Below are positions 53,673 through 62,252 of a stretch of DNA of 64,000 bases, piece after piece. The stretch's first letter is position 1. Every line of letters starts with the position of its first letter. The stretch spans positions 124,001-188,000 of the forward strand of contig JACREY010000020.1 of the NCBI GenBank assembly GCA_016218085.1, written 5' to 3'. Position numbers and translations under genes: made by a program. The stretch comes from Ignavibacteriota bacterium (GTDB lineage: Bacteria > Bacteroidota > Ignavibacteria > Tepidaquicellales > Tepidaquicellaceae). The notes below the pieces were generated by a model that did no database searches, was not told where the DNA came from, and saw nothing but the letters and a program-made list of their open reading frames with translations.

Positions 53673-55319
53673 ATGAAAAGTAAATTCACAACAATTATAA
53701 TTCTGTTTTTTGTTTTTATAAATTGTTTTGGAGCATATATTCTTCGCTATAGTATTCTTGATCCTAATAACATCAGGTCCAATTTTTTTAATCATGGATT
53801 CTTTGACCAAGGCAGAGCTTCTTGGGTTCCGGGATTCGAATGGCCTAAGGGTTCAGGAAAAAATGCAATATTTACAACGGGGATAAATCTTACTGCAAGA
53901 ATAAACGGAGAGCTTAGACAGGCAGTCAGTTCGTACGACGGGGAATTTGTAGAAGGCATCTGTAATAGTGGCTCAGTTATTACGAATCCGAATTTCAAAA
54001 TATATAAAGTTTCAAGAGGGGATAAATATACAACAAACCCATATTGGGCGAACTGGGGATTAATGGTTCCTTACGGCGCACCATACACAGATGTTAACCG
54101 TAACGGCAAGTATGAACCTGAAATCGATATTCCCGGTGTACAGGATGCCGCTTCAACTATCTTTATGTGTTTTACGGATGCAGATAGCTCAACACGTTAT
54201 GGTAATGAGGGAGGATTCGGCGGTGGAACAAATCCCCTTTATGCTGAAATACATCTCACTGCATGGGCATATTCAGACTGGTCTTTCGAAGATATGCAGT
54301 TCATTAAATATGAAATCATAAACAAAGGAAATTTTCCTTGGAATAATACTTTCTTTACAATTTTTTCAGACCCGGATATCGGTGAAACCTGGGATGACTA
54401 TATAGGCTGTGATACAGTCAGAAAATTAGGCTACAGTTATAATGCAACAAATTTTGACAGTATTTATGGAGCTAATCCTCCGGCAGTTGGTTTTGTTTTT
54501 CTTAAAGGTTTGACAGATAAAACCCTTATAGCAAATCCGGAACTCGGAATGACTTCATTCTGCAATCTTTTGAGTCCTGTTTTTCCTGGTGTGAATTGTG
54601 AAGATGGTTCAGGATATGCTTATTTATATATGAAAGGATTTAAAGGCGATTCCTCAAGCTGGCTTGATGTTTCTCACCCTTTAGGTGGAAATCATTATAA
54701 GAGAACTAAATTCTGCTATTATGGCGACCCGGAATCAAATTCCGGCTGGACAGAATTCAATGGAAGTATTCATAATTGCGACCACGGCATGAATGATACG
54801 GGTACAGTTGTAGCACCGAATATCCCGGGCGATAGAAGAATTATCATGAGTTCAGGCTCAGAAAATCTTACTGTTAATCCGGGAGATACTCAAACTGTCT
54901 ATCTCTGTCAGCTGATAGCTCAGGGAACAAGCAACCTCAACTCCGTATCTAAACTTAAAAAACTTTCAGACCGGGCCCAATATTTTTATAATATGAATTT
55001 TGGTATCACTATTAATACAATTATTTCAAAAAGTCTGCCTGAGGCTTATTCATTATCGCAGAATTATCCTAATCCTTTTAATCCTAAAACAACTATAAAA
55101 TTTACGATTCCTCCCAATCAAACGGAAACATCCAGAAATGTGGAACTTGCTGTTACTGATATAACCGGAAAAACAGTGGCAACATTGGTAAACAGAATTT
55201 TACCTGCAGGTGAGTATGAAATAATTTTTGACGGAACAGGATTGTCTTCGGGAATTTATTTTTGCACACTTAATGCGCACAATGTTCAGATTACTCGAAA
55301 AATGTTGATGATTAAATAG
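53673..55319 (+). CDS. Exported T9SS protein, central domain not recognised
   Basis: 548 residues with a signal peptide (about 1-21, ends NCFGA). The central part has many acidic and aromatic residues (DVNRNGKYEPEIDIPGVQDA, then DPDIGETWDDYIGCD), which may bind calcium, and the motif DRRIIMSSGSENLTVNPGDTQ that often precedes sorting domains in this group. The T9SS domain begins YSLSQNYPNPFNP. No YCF48 repeats are seen. The ATG has a GGAGG 5 nt upstream. The TAG stop falls inside a strong hairpin. Confidence 0.82.
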   Translation: MKSKFTTIIILFFVFINCFGAYILRYSILDPNNIRSNFFNHGFFDQGRASWVPGFEWPKGSGKNAIFTTGINLTARINGELRQAVSSYDGEFVEGICNSGSVITNPNFKIYKVSRGDKYTTNPYWANWGLMVPYGAPYTDVNRNGKYEPEIDIPGVQDAASTIFMCFTDADSSTRYGNEGGFGGGTNPLYAEIHLTAWAYSDWSFEDMQFIKYEIINKGNFPWNNTFFTIFSDPDIGETWDDYIGCDTVRKLGYSYNATNFDSIYGANPPAVGFVFLKGLTDKTLIANPELGMTSFCNLLSPVFPGVNCEDGSGYAYLYMKGFKGDSSSWLDVSHPLGGNHYKRTKFCYYGDPESNSGWTEFNGSIHNCDHGMNDTGTVVAPNIPGDRRIIMSSGSENLTVNPGDTQTVYLCQLIAQGTSNLNSVSKLKKLSDRAQYFYNMNFGITINTIISKSLPEAYSLSQNYPNPFNPKTTIKFTIPPNQTETSRNVELAVTDITGKTVATLVNRILPAGEYEIIFDGTGLSSGIYFCTLNAHNVQITRKMLMIK

Positions 55320-55336
55320 TCCGCTATGGCGGACTA
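55317..55336. repeat. Strong hairpin at the stop codon of the T9SS gene
   Basis: TAGTCCGC-TATG-GCGGACTA is a perfect 8-bp stem (55317-55324 with 55329-55336). Its first three bases are the stop codon. No T-run follows. A second CCGCCGTGG-type hairpin lies just behind (about 55348-55365). These look like REP-like elements similar to those at 61.8-62.4 kb. Confidence 0.6.
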
Positions 55337-55482
55337 CTTAATCAGAAATCCGCCGTGGAGGATTAATGATGAATCGCTTTTCTATTAATCATTAATCATT
55401 ACTCATCATATTGCAACTTCTTCATTTTTTATTCACTGCCGAATTCCTATCTTAAATCATCACTGAATATTCGTCTTATTCT

Positions 55483-56982
55483 ATGAAAAAATTTAAGATT
55501 CAACTACATACTCAGATTCTAATTGGCCTGATTCTCGGTGCCGTATTCGGCTCTGTGTTTCATATGAGCCCGGATAAAATCGAAATCATTGCTAAATCAG
55601 GGAGTGAAAAAATTTCCGGCTACAGTGAAGTCAGTTTTCTGAAAAGGGATTCAACACTTGCCGCTTTTAATTCCGGCGAACAGATGCTGATAATTAAATT
55701 CCTGAAAAGTTTTACGGATAAAAAAGTAAAAGACTCGATAAAGGTAAAAGTAACATTAAAGAATAATGAAATAAAAGAATATTCGGGAGTTACTGAAATT
55801 ATAAAAGTAAAATCACTCGGTGCTGTTATTAAACCCATAGGTGATATTTTTGTCAGGTTGCTAAATATGATTGCCGTACCGTTGGTATTTGCATCGCTTC
55901 TTGTCGGTGCCGCTTCACTTTCTGACCTGCGGAATGTGGCACGCATCGGAGGGAAGACAATTTCCATTTTTATGGTTACTACTGTAATCGCAATTACTAT
56001 CGGACTTGTGTCTGCAAATCTTTTTCAGCCGGGGCATTTTATGCCGCCAGAAACGAAAACTCTTCTGCTCCAGACCTTCAGCGATGAAGCATCTTCAAAA
56101 ATCGAACAGAATGTATCCGTAAATATAATAGATTTCTTCGTAAACCTTGTTCCGAAAAATCCCTTTAAAGCAATTGCAGACGGAGATTTTCTGCAGGTGG
56201 TTTTCTTTTCCATACTTACAGGAATTTTTCTTACGCAGGTTCCGAAGGATAAATCGCACAGCATAATTAATTTCTTTGACGGACTCAGCAGTGCAATGAT
56301 TTTGCTCGTGGAAAAAGTAATGCTCATTGCACCTTTCGCAGTATTCGCGCTGATCTCGGCTACCGTGGCGGAATTCGGATTCAGCATTTTGCAGACTCTT
56401 TTGATGTATGTTATTACCGTTCTCGCGGGAATCTTATGCCTGATACTGTTTTTGTATCCGGCTTTGATTAAATTATTAGCGCGTCAGAAAGTTATACCCG
56501 TCTATAAAGCTTTGAGGCAGGTTATGATTGTTGCTTTTTCAACAAGCTCCTCTGCAGCAACGCTTCCGCTCGAAATAGAAGTTGCCGAAAAAAAACTCGG
56601 TGTGTCGAATAAAATCGCGAGCTTTGTGCTTCCGTTGGGTGCAACTGTCAATATGGACGGAACTGCCCTCTATCAGGCGGTTGCCGCAATGTTCATTGCT
56701 CAGGTTTATGGAATAGAACTCGATATTACAAAACAGATTACAATAGTAATCACTTCAGTGCTTGCTTCCATTGGTACCGCGCCCGTTCCGGGAGTAGGTC
56801 TGATTATGCTTATTATCGTCCTGCGCTCGGTCGGTATTCCTGAAGAGGGGATTGCTCTTATTCTCGGAGTCGACAGGGTTCTGGATATGGCGCGAACTGT
56901 TCCGAATATTGTTTCCGATTCCCTTACTGCGCTAACTGTTGCAAGAAGTGAAGGGGAGCTTTGTGAAATTAAACCCGATTAA
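55483..56982 (+). CDS. Dicarboxylate/amino acid:cation symporter (DAACS family) with an extra loop
   Basis: 499 residues. Inner-membrane, elevator-type symporter for dicarboxylates or acidic amino acids with sodium or protons. Signature motifs are present: SSSAATLP (serine-rich hairpin), PLGATVNMDGTALYQ and a C-terminal APVPGVG and GVDRVLDMARTVPN region. Between the first helix (about 9-28) and the second (about 117-140) there is an insert of about 80 polar residues (30-110), normally a short loop. It is probably on the periplasmic side. Substrate cannot be assigned. The DUF4846 gene starts 1 nt after its stop. Confidence 0.88.
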   Translation: MKKFKIQLHTQILIGLILGAVFGSVFHMSPDKIEIIAKSGSEKISGYSEVSFLKRDSTLAAFNSGEQMLIIKFLKSFTDKKVKDSIKVKVTLKNNEIKEYSGVTEIIKVKSLGAVIKPIGDIFVRLLNMIAVPLVFASLLVGAASLSDLRNVARIGGKTISIFMVTTVIAITIGLVSANLFQPGHFMPPETKTLLLQTFSDEASSKIEQNVSVNIIDFFVNLVPKNPFKAIADGDFLQVVFFSILTGIFLTQVPKDKSHSIINFFDGLSSAMILLVEKVMLIAPFAVFALISATVAEFGFSILQTLLMYVITVLAGILCLILFLYPALIKLLARQKVIPVYKALRQVMIVAFSTSSSAATLPLEIEVAEKKLGVSNKIASFVLPLGATVNMDGTALYQAVAAMFIAQVYGIELDITKQITIVITSVLASIGTAPVPGVGLIMLIIVLRSVGIPEEGIALILGVDRVLDMARTVPNIVSDSLTALTVARSEGELCEIKPD

Positions 56983-56983
56983 A

Positions 56984-57826
56984 ATGCCATATCGTAAATC
57001 AATTATATTTCTGTTAACGGTTTTTATCCTGCCTTCTTTTTCCTGCGGGAAGACTCCCGTAAAAAATTCAGTATCAGTCGGCAGGGATTCAAGCGGAAAC
57101 ACCGTCAGGACACGCTTTTCCGTCCCATCGGGATATATAAAAGTTACTCCGAAAAAAAATTCATTTGCCGATTACCTGCAGAATCTTCCTCTTAAACGCG
57201 ACGGAGCGAAAGTTTATTATTACGACGGCAGAGAAAAAACCAAAGATGTTCACGCCGGAGTAGTTGACATCGATATCGGCAAAAAGGACCTACAGCAGTG
57301 CGCCGATGCTATTATGCGCCTGCGCGCAGAATATCTTTACGGACAGGAGCTTTATGATGATATACATTTCAATTTTACAAGCGGTTTCAATGCAGAGTAT
57401 TCAAAGTGGCGCGAAGGATACAGGATAATTATAAACGGAAATAAAGTCAGCTGGTCTAAAAAATTCGGTGAGTCTACAACCTACGAAGAGTTCCGCTCTT
57501 ATCTCGATATTGTTTTTACTTATGCGGGAACGCTTTCTCTTGAAAAAGAACTTAAACCGAAAAAAATTTCCGAAATGGAAATCGGCGATGTCTTCATAAA
57601 AGGCGGCTCACCCGGTCACGCAGTTATTGTGGTCGATATGGCTGTGAACGAAAAAACGGGAGAAAAGATTTTCCTCCTCGCCCAGAGCTATATGCCTGCG
57701 CAGAATATCCATATCCTGAAAAACCCTGTGAATCCTGACCTCTCGCCGTGGTACTCATCTGACTTCGGAGAAACCCTCGAAACTCCTGAGTGGAGTTTTA
57801 AAAATTATCAGTTGAAATATTTTTAA
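56984..57826 (+). CDS. DUF4846-family lipoprotein
   Basis: 280 residues from the ATG at 56984, 1 nt after the symporter stop. An upstream in-frame start (56939) lies inside the symporter and is unlikely. The N-terminus has a lipobox-like end (PSFSCGK, Cys about residue 20). The mature part is DUF4846-like: GYIKVTPKKNSFADYLQNLP, an acidic DVDIG, and a C-terminal GGSPGHAVIVVDMA, with FGETLETPEWSFKNY at the end. The His and acidic residues may form a catalytic site, but the function is unproven. It is translationally linked with the symporter. Confidence 0.82.
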   Translation: MPYRKSIIFLLTVFILPSFSCGKTPVKNSVSVGRDSSGNTVRTRFSVPSGYIKVTPKKNSFADYLQNLPLKRDGAKVYYYDGREKTKDVHAGVVDIDIGKKDLQQCADAIMRLRAEYLYGQELYDDIHFNFTSGFNAEYSKWREGYRIIINGNKVSWSKKFGESTTYEEFRSYLDIVFTYAGTLSLEKELKPKKISEMEIGDVFIKGGSPGHAVIVVDMAVNEKTGEKIFLLAQSYMPAQNIHILKNPVNPDLSPWYSSDFGETLETPEWSFKNYQLKYF

Positions 57827-57870
57827 ATCTGTTATTAATGAAAAATTAATAATATGCTTTTATAATAATT

Positions 57871-59082
57871 TCACTTTATTAATAACATTTTTTTTGTTTC
57901 CGAATATTTTTTTGTGGATAGTCTGTAAAAATATATTCCACTTGGTAAATCATTTCCGTTAAAATCAATATTGTACACCCCCGAGGTGAGTTTTTTATTT
58001 ATCAATGTTTTAATCTCTTTTCCATTAATTCCAAAAATTTTTAATGATGTAAACTCACTTTCTTTGATGTAAAATTTTATCTTTGTTTCTGAATTAAAAG
58101 GATTTGGATAATTTTGATATAAATTATATTCAGATAAAAGATATACTGATTTTTCAATATCTACAAGCCCGCCTGTAATAGTTTTAAATATTGTTCCTGA
58201 TGATCCGCATACATAACCGGTGTTAATATCTGTAAAGAAAACTCTATATAGATAATTAGTAAAAGATAAGTTTTGTGAGACCCAGTTGACTCCGGAATTT
58301 GTACTTTTATACAATTGTCCAAAACCTCCGGTAATATATCCTGTTTGTGGATTTGTAAAATAAATCGAAACTCCAAAAACTTGTGAATTTAAAATATTCC
58401 AATTATTTCCACTATTAGTAGTTTTTATAAGTACATCGCCAATTATATATCCGGTACTTTTATTAATAAAATAAATCTGATAAAAGTTGTAACTACTATT
58501 AATAGTTTGTAAATTCCAATTATTCCCGCCATCTACGGTTTTTATTACTTTACCTAACTCTCCGGTACTGTAACCTGTATCAATAGATGTAAAAAAAACT
58601 GAATTAAAATGTAAATCAGGAGATGGTGAGGTTTTTGAGACCCAATTTAATCCGCAATTTGTAGTTTTTAATATAGTACCATATCTTCCAACACAATAAC
58701 CAGTTAAAGAATCCGTAAAAAAAAGGGAATTTAAAAATTCTGTCGTTCCTGTTAAATTAGATATCCAGTTTATTCCTCCATTTGTTGATTTACTAATTTT
58801 CCCTCCAACACCTGCAATAAATCCAGTGTTTTCATTTAGAAATAAAACTGAAAATATTGTATTTCCTGGAATGCATGAATATGGTACCCAATTGTTTCCG
58901 CTATCTGTTGTCTTAAATACAGTCCCGGTACTTCCTCCAACAAAACCTGTACTTGGATTAATGAAATATATTGAACGGAGTGCTTGTGTTGTATTTGTAT
59001 TTAACAGAAACCATCCGGTTTGTGAGTAGCAATAAATGGATAAATAAAAAATAATAAAAAACACAAAAAAATATTTTTTCAT
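57871..59082 (-). CDS. Exported T9SS protein with YCF48-type repeats
   Basis: 403 residues with a signal peptide (about 1-20, ends YCYSQ). About seven YCF48-type repeats (TGFVGGSTGTVFKTTDSGNNW and relatives) span residues 25-305. The T9SS domain begins LYQNYPNPFNSET and ends MLLIK. Its third position is very AT-rich, more so than the tandem trio. It faces the opposite direction to the other T9SS genes and stands alone between the DUF4846 and cdaA genes. Confidence 0.86.
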   Translation of the reverse strand: MKKYFFVFFIIFYLSIYCYSQTGWFLLNTNTTQALRSIYFINPSTGFVGGSTGTVFKTTDSGNNWVPYSCIPGNTIFSVLFLNENTGFIAGVGGKISKSTNGGINWISNLTGTTEFLNSLFFTDSLTGYCVGRYGTILKTTNCGLNWVSKTSPSPDLHFNSVFFTSIDTGYSTGELGKVIKTVDGGNNWNLQTINSSYNFYQIYFINKSTGYIIGDVLIKTTNSGNNWNILNSQVFGVSIYFTNPQTGYITGGFGQLYKSTNSGVNWVSQNLSFTNYLYRVFFTDINTGYVCGSSGTIFKTITGGLVDIEKSVYLLSEYNLYQNYPNPFNSETKIKFYIKESEFTSLKIFGINGKEIKTLINKKLTSGVYNIDFNGNDLPSGIYFYRLSTKKYSETKKMLLIK

Positions 59083-59189
59083 AAAAATGTATTTTAGAAT
59101 TTTCTAAAGGATATCATTTAAGGAAAAGAAGAGAATTAACATTATTTTTATATTAAATATAATATAATTGTTTTCAATAATTATTACAA

Positions 59190-59217
59190 TTGACATCTTT
59201 TACTTGCATATTATACC
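59190..59217 (+). promoter_or_regulatory. Candidate promoter of cdaA
   Basis: TTGACA (59190-59195), a 16-bp spacer and TATACC (59212-59217), about 36 bp before the cdaA ATG. The -35 is a consensus match, the -10 only partial. Prediction by eye. Confidence 0.35.
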
Positions 59218-59252
59218 TTTCTATAATTTTTTATTTTCACTAAATTTAAACG

Positions 59253-60074
59253 ATGGAATTATTCAAAATCGGATTCATATCGGTTAAGTTTGTGGACGTG
59301 ATAGATATTTTAATCGTCTCATACGTATTCTTTAAATTGTATAAAGTAATGCGCGGGACTATTGCGTTCCAGATTTTCATCTCGCTTCTGCTGATAATCG
59401 GATTTTCACTTCTTGCTCAGTTGTTTAACCTTCAGATATTGGGATGGCTGCTCGGCAAGCTTACCGATATATGGGTAATTGCATTTATAATTCTCTTTCA
59501 GCCTGAAATCCGCAGGATACTGCTGCTCATTGGAAAGACGCGCCTGGCAAGGCTTTTCATGAAAATAGACATCAACGAAAACATCACCGAAGTCGTGGAT
59601 GCCTGCTTCGACTTTCAGCGCAAGGGCTGGGGTGCGCTGATTGTTATCACGCGCACTATGGGAATAGAAAACATCGTCGATACGGGAGAGCGGCTCGATT
59701 CAAAAATAAATAAAGAACTTCTCGTATCAATATTTTATCCTAAATCTCCTTTGCACGACGGGGCAGTAATTATCAATAACAATAAAATAGAAGCCGCACG
59801 CTGTCTGCTACCGCTTTCCGAAACCCAGCTTATGAAAAACCGCAGTCTCGGCACAAGGCACCGCGCAGGTCTTGGCATATCCGAGCAGTCTGATGCCATC
59901 GCTATCATTGTTTCGGAAGAAACATCCGTAATCTCCATCGCCGAAGACGGCCAGCTATATCCGCTTCCGAATATCAGCGACCTGAAAGACAAGCTGAAAG
60001 ACGTGATGAGCAGCGCAAGCGTTACAAAGAATATCAAGACCATTCTCGAATCATCCGAAAAAGTCAACGATTAA
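59253..60074 (+). CDS. cdaA: Diadenylate cyclase CdaA, makes c-di-AMP
   Basis: 273 residues. Three N-terminal membrane helices (about 12-32, 40-60 and 65-85) are followed by a DisA_N (DAC) domain, with the catalytic DGA motif in PLHDGAVII and the second signature LGTRHRAGLG. It joins two ATP to c-di-AMP, a second messenger that controls potassium and osmolyte transport and cell-wall homeostasis. The layout equals the membrane CdaA class. The pcm gene follows 6 bp later. A CdaR regulator is not next to it. Confidence 0.94.
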   Translation: MELFKIGFISVKFVDVIDILIVSYVFFKLYKVMRGTIAFQIFISLLLIIGFSLLAQLFNLQILGWLLGKLTDIWVIAFIILFQPEIRRILLLIGKTRLARLFMKIDINENITEVVDACFDFQRKGWGALIVITRTMGIENIVDTGERLDSKINKELLVSIFYPKSPLHDGAVIINNNKIEAARCLLPLSETQLMKNRSLGTRHRAGLGISEQSDAIAIIVSEETSVISIAEDGQLYPLPNISDLKDKLKDVMSSASVTKNIKTILESSEKVND

Positions 60075-60080
60075 AGATAA

Positions 60081-60731
60081 ATGTCAATCTCATTACAATC
60101 CCTTAAAAGAAAAGAGCTTGTCGAAAAATTAATTCGTTCCGGAATTAAGGATAAAAAAGTTCTCGAAGCAATCGGCACTGTGAAAAGGGAATTCTTCGTG
60201 AATGATGAATTCAAAAGATACGCTTACGATAATAACGCACTGCCTATAAACTGCAGCCAGACTATCTCCCAGCCATATACGGTTGCCTTTATGACCGAGC
60301 TTCTCGAAATAAAAGAAGGAAATAAAATTCTTGAAATAGGCACCGGGTCAGGATACCAGGCAGCTGTGCTTAAAGAACTTGGGGCAGACGTTTACTCAAT
60401 AGAGAAATACGAAGAGTTGTATCTCAAAGCAAAGAGTACTCTCGAAAACCAGAATTACAAAGTCACTCTGAAATGCGGAGACGGCTCAAAGGGTTGGGCT
60501 GAATTTGCACCTTACGACGGAATCATAGTCACGGCAGGCAGTCCGAAAATTCCGGATGTCTATCTGGACCAGCTTCTTCCGTTAGGAAGACTTGTAATCC
60601 CTGTCGGAGACAGCGCCGTGCAGAAAATCTGGCAGGTGAAAAAAGGCAGTCGCGAAGGGGATAAACCGGAAATCAAAAAATTCAGCGACTTCAAATTTGT
60701 TCCTCTCCAGTGGGAAGAAGGGTGGAAGTAG
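60081..60731 (+). CDS. pcm: Protein-L-isoaspartate O-methyltransferase
   Basis: 216 residues. Repairs isoaspartyl residues in aged proteins by methylation with SAM. Motif I is ILEIGTGSGYQAAVL, and the conserved PINCSQTISQPYTVAFM and LQWEEGW at the C-terminus are typical. Length is normal. It starts 6 bp behind cdaA and overlaps the next frame at its 3' end, so the three genes are probably co-transcribed. Confidence 0.93.
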   Translation: MSISLQSLKRKELVEKLIRSGIKDKKVLEAIGTVKREFFVNDEFKRYAYDNNALPINCSQTISQPYTVAFMTELLEIKEGNKILEIGTGSGYQAAVLKELGADVYSIEKYEELYLKAKSTLENQNYKVTLKCGDGSKGWAEFAPYDGIIVTAGSPKIPDVYLDQLLPLGRLVIPVGDSAVQKIWQVKKGSREGDKPEIKKFSDFKFVPLQWEEGWK

Positions 60732-61350
60732 CACCCTGGAAAAAGATTTTTACAAAACAATAAAATCTTTCTCATCCTTCGAGCTTAAAATCCAGAAATC
60801 AACTTTCATAGCACAGGCATTTCCGTTTGCAAATCCAGAAGACTTCGAAAAAGTAAAATCCGAAGTCAGGAAAAAATATTTCGACTTGGCGCATAATCCG
60901 TTTGCCTGGAGGGCGGGACTCGATGAAAATCATTTCCGCTTCAACGACGACGGCGAGCCGTCAGGGTCGGCAGGCAAACCGGTACTGGATGCAATCGACA
61001 AGTTCGGGCTCACTGATATAATTATTTTCATCTCGAGATATTTCGGCGGAGTGAAGCTCGGAGTCGGCGGACTCAAGCGCGCATTTTTCGATGCGGCTGA
61101 AGGATGCCTGCAAAATGCAGAGATTATCGAAAAATACATTTACATCTGTGCATCGGTTACGTTTGATTATAAATTCATCGGAAGTGTGATGAACTACATC
61201 GAAAAAAATTCAATCAATATAATAGAAAATAAATCCGGCACAGATGTAAACCTCATCTGCGACATCCGCAAATCCGCATACCCCGCATTCGAAGACTTCC
61301 TCCGAAACCTCACATCGGGGAAGTATGACCTGCAACAGTTTCAACACTAA
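60697..61350 (+). CDS. YigZ/IMPACT-family protein
   Basis: 217 residues if the TTG at 60697 is used, which overlaps pcm by 35 bp; a shorter start near 60736 (CTG) would give about 204 residues, nearer the family norm. It shows the YigZ motif HFRFNDDGEPSGSAGKPVL and FGGVKLGVGGLKRAF. Some members are linked to translation control or act on proline dipeptides, but no firm function is known. It is the last gene of the cdaA-pcm group; beyond it lies the repeat-rich region. Confidence 0.82.
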   Translation: MFLSSGKKGGSSTLEKDFYKTIKSFSSFELKIQKSTFIAQAFPFANPEDFEKVKSEVRKKYFDLAHNPFAWRAGLDENHFRFNDDGEPSGSAGKPVLDAIDKFGLTDIIIFISRYFGGVKLGVGGLKRAFFDAAEGCLQNAEIIEKYIYICASVTFDYKFIGSVMNYIEKNSINIIENKSGTDVNLICDIRKSAYPAFEDFLRNLTSGKYDLQQFQH

Positions 61351-61454
61351 GTCACGAAGACACAAAGAATCGCTTTCTCTGATAATTGTACCGTTGTACT
61401 CTGTTGAAAAAACTAAATCCCTAATAAATCAGCAATAAGCGAAAAAGTAAAAAA

Positions 61455-61578
61455 TTTTGTACCAGTTTTGTACCAGTTTTGTTACTTTTCTTTAAAATTG
61501 AGCCGGAATCGCAGAAAATATTCCGAAAAAGTACAGATTTTGTACCATTTTGTACCAAAAACACGATTGGGTGTACCA
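61455..61578. repeat. Iteron-like TTTTGTACCA motifs
   Basis: Exact copies at 61455-61464, 61466-61475, 61538-61547 and 61548-61557. Within each pair the spacing is 10-11 bp, one helical turn. A fifth core TGTACCA lies at 61572-61578. The array resembles arm-type binding sites of tyrosine integrases or iterons, but no such gene is near. Confidence 0.65.
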
Positions 61579-61821
61579 ATTTTTTAATACCAGTATGTCA
61601 AAGAACAATAGCCATATTAATATATGGGTAATTGATTTAATTGTCAATGTTAAATTTTAAATGTAAAATTCGAAAAGCATTGACGAAGTGGAGCACAGAG
61701 GATTAACAGAGAGACAGGGAGGAGAGATTTTCTAAAAATGCGGATAAAGCCTCTGTCTTTTTGTTTTATTGTAAGTCATTTATAGCTGGGGGGATTAGAA
61801 AGATATTTTGTGTTAACAAGC

Positions 61822-61859
61822 GGAGCCCGCCACGGCGGATTATAAACTTGGTAACGAGG
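61822..61859. repeat. GGAG-led REP-like repeat, copy 1 (38 bp)
   Basis: Begins with GGAG, then a CCGCC-AC-GGCGG hairpin and an AT-rich tail. An exact 38-bp copy is at 62405-62442, and a degenerate one near 62601-62632. Confidence 0.7.
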
Positions 61860-61869
61860 GAAAAAACTG

Positions 61870-61897
61870 AAACTCCGCAGGAGTTTCCTGTTAATAG
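61870..61897. repeat. Variable-stem hairpin with conserved CCTGTTAATAG tail
   Basis: AAACTCC-GCA-GGAGTTT followed by CCTGTTAATAG. Related units: 61917-61941, 62011-62040 and 62061-62090 (inverted), 62637-62664. Stems differ but stay paired. Confidence 0.7.
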
Positions 61898-61916
61898 AAG
61901 TTGAGTCTGACAATTT

Positions 61917-61941
61917 AAATCCCCGTAGGGGTTTCCTGTTA
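61917..61941. repeat. Variable-stem hairpin, second unit
   Basis: CCCC-GTA-GGGG core flanked by AAAT and TTT, with the CCTGTTA tail. Same design as the unit at 61870. Confidence 0.6.
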
Positions 61942-62010
61942 CGTTATCGGGCAATCCTCGCCACGGCGAGTCCGAGACCTACGGGGTTGTTCTTTTCTAT
62001 TTTGTTTTTT

Positions 62011-62091
62011 CTATTAACAGGAAACCCGCTCTGCGGGTTTTAAAGAAAAAATCAAAACGTCTATTAACAGGAAACCCGCTCTGCGGGTTTT
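62011..62091. repeat. Two tandem inverted units of the variable-stem hairpin
   Basis: Two identical 31-bp copies (62011-62041 and 62061-62091, 50 bp apart) each carry CTATTAACAGG followed by the stem AAACCCGC-TCT-GCGGGTTT. They are in opposite orientation to the 61870 unit. The T-runs could also end transcription. Confidence 0.7.
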
Positions 62092-62105
62092 TTATGTTCT
62101 TATTT

Positions 62106-62241
62106 GTAGCCCATGGCTTCAGCCATGGGTAGAGATACAAAAACACACCAAACCATTTCAATGGTTTGCCATCCTATAAACCGTTGAAACGGTTTAAACT
62201 TTGTTTCGATTCGTTTCCCCACGGCTGAAGCCGTGGGCTAC
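62106..62241. repeat. GTAG-type REP pair in inverted orientation (BIME-like)
   Basis: GTAG plus the hairpin CCCATGGCT-TC-AGCCATGGG (62106-62129) is mirrored by CCCACGGCT-GA-AGCCGTGGG plus CTAC (62218-62241). Two smaller hairpins (AAACCATT/AATGGTTT and AAACCGTT/AACGGTTT) lie between. The layout matches bacterial interspersed mosaic elements linked to RAYT (TnpA-REP) transposases. Confidence 0.75.
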
Positions 62242-62252
62242 ATTGAAGAGCA

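Noticed and set aside
48965-59082. Photosynthesis role for YCF48-repeat proteins
   Set aside because: The repeat alone is a common propeller blade; these have signal peptides and T9SS tails and no photosystem genes are near.
62011-62091. CRISPR-like spaced repeats
   Set aside because: Only two copies of 31 bp with a 19-bp gap, no cas genes; they are hairpin elements with the conserved tail.
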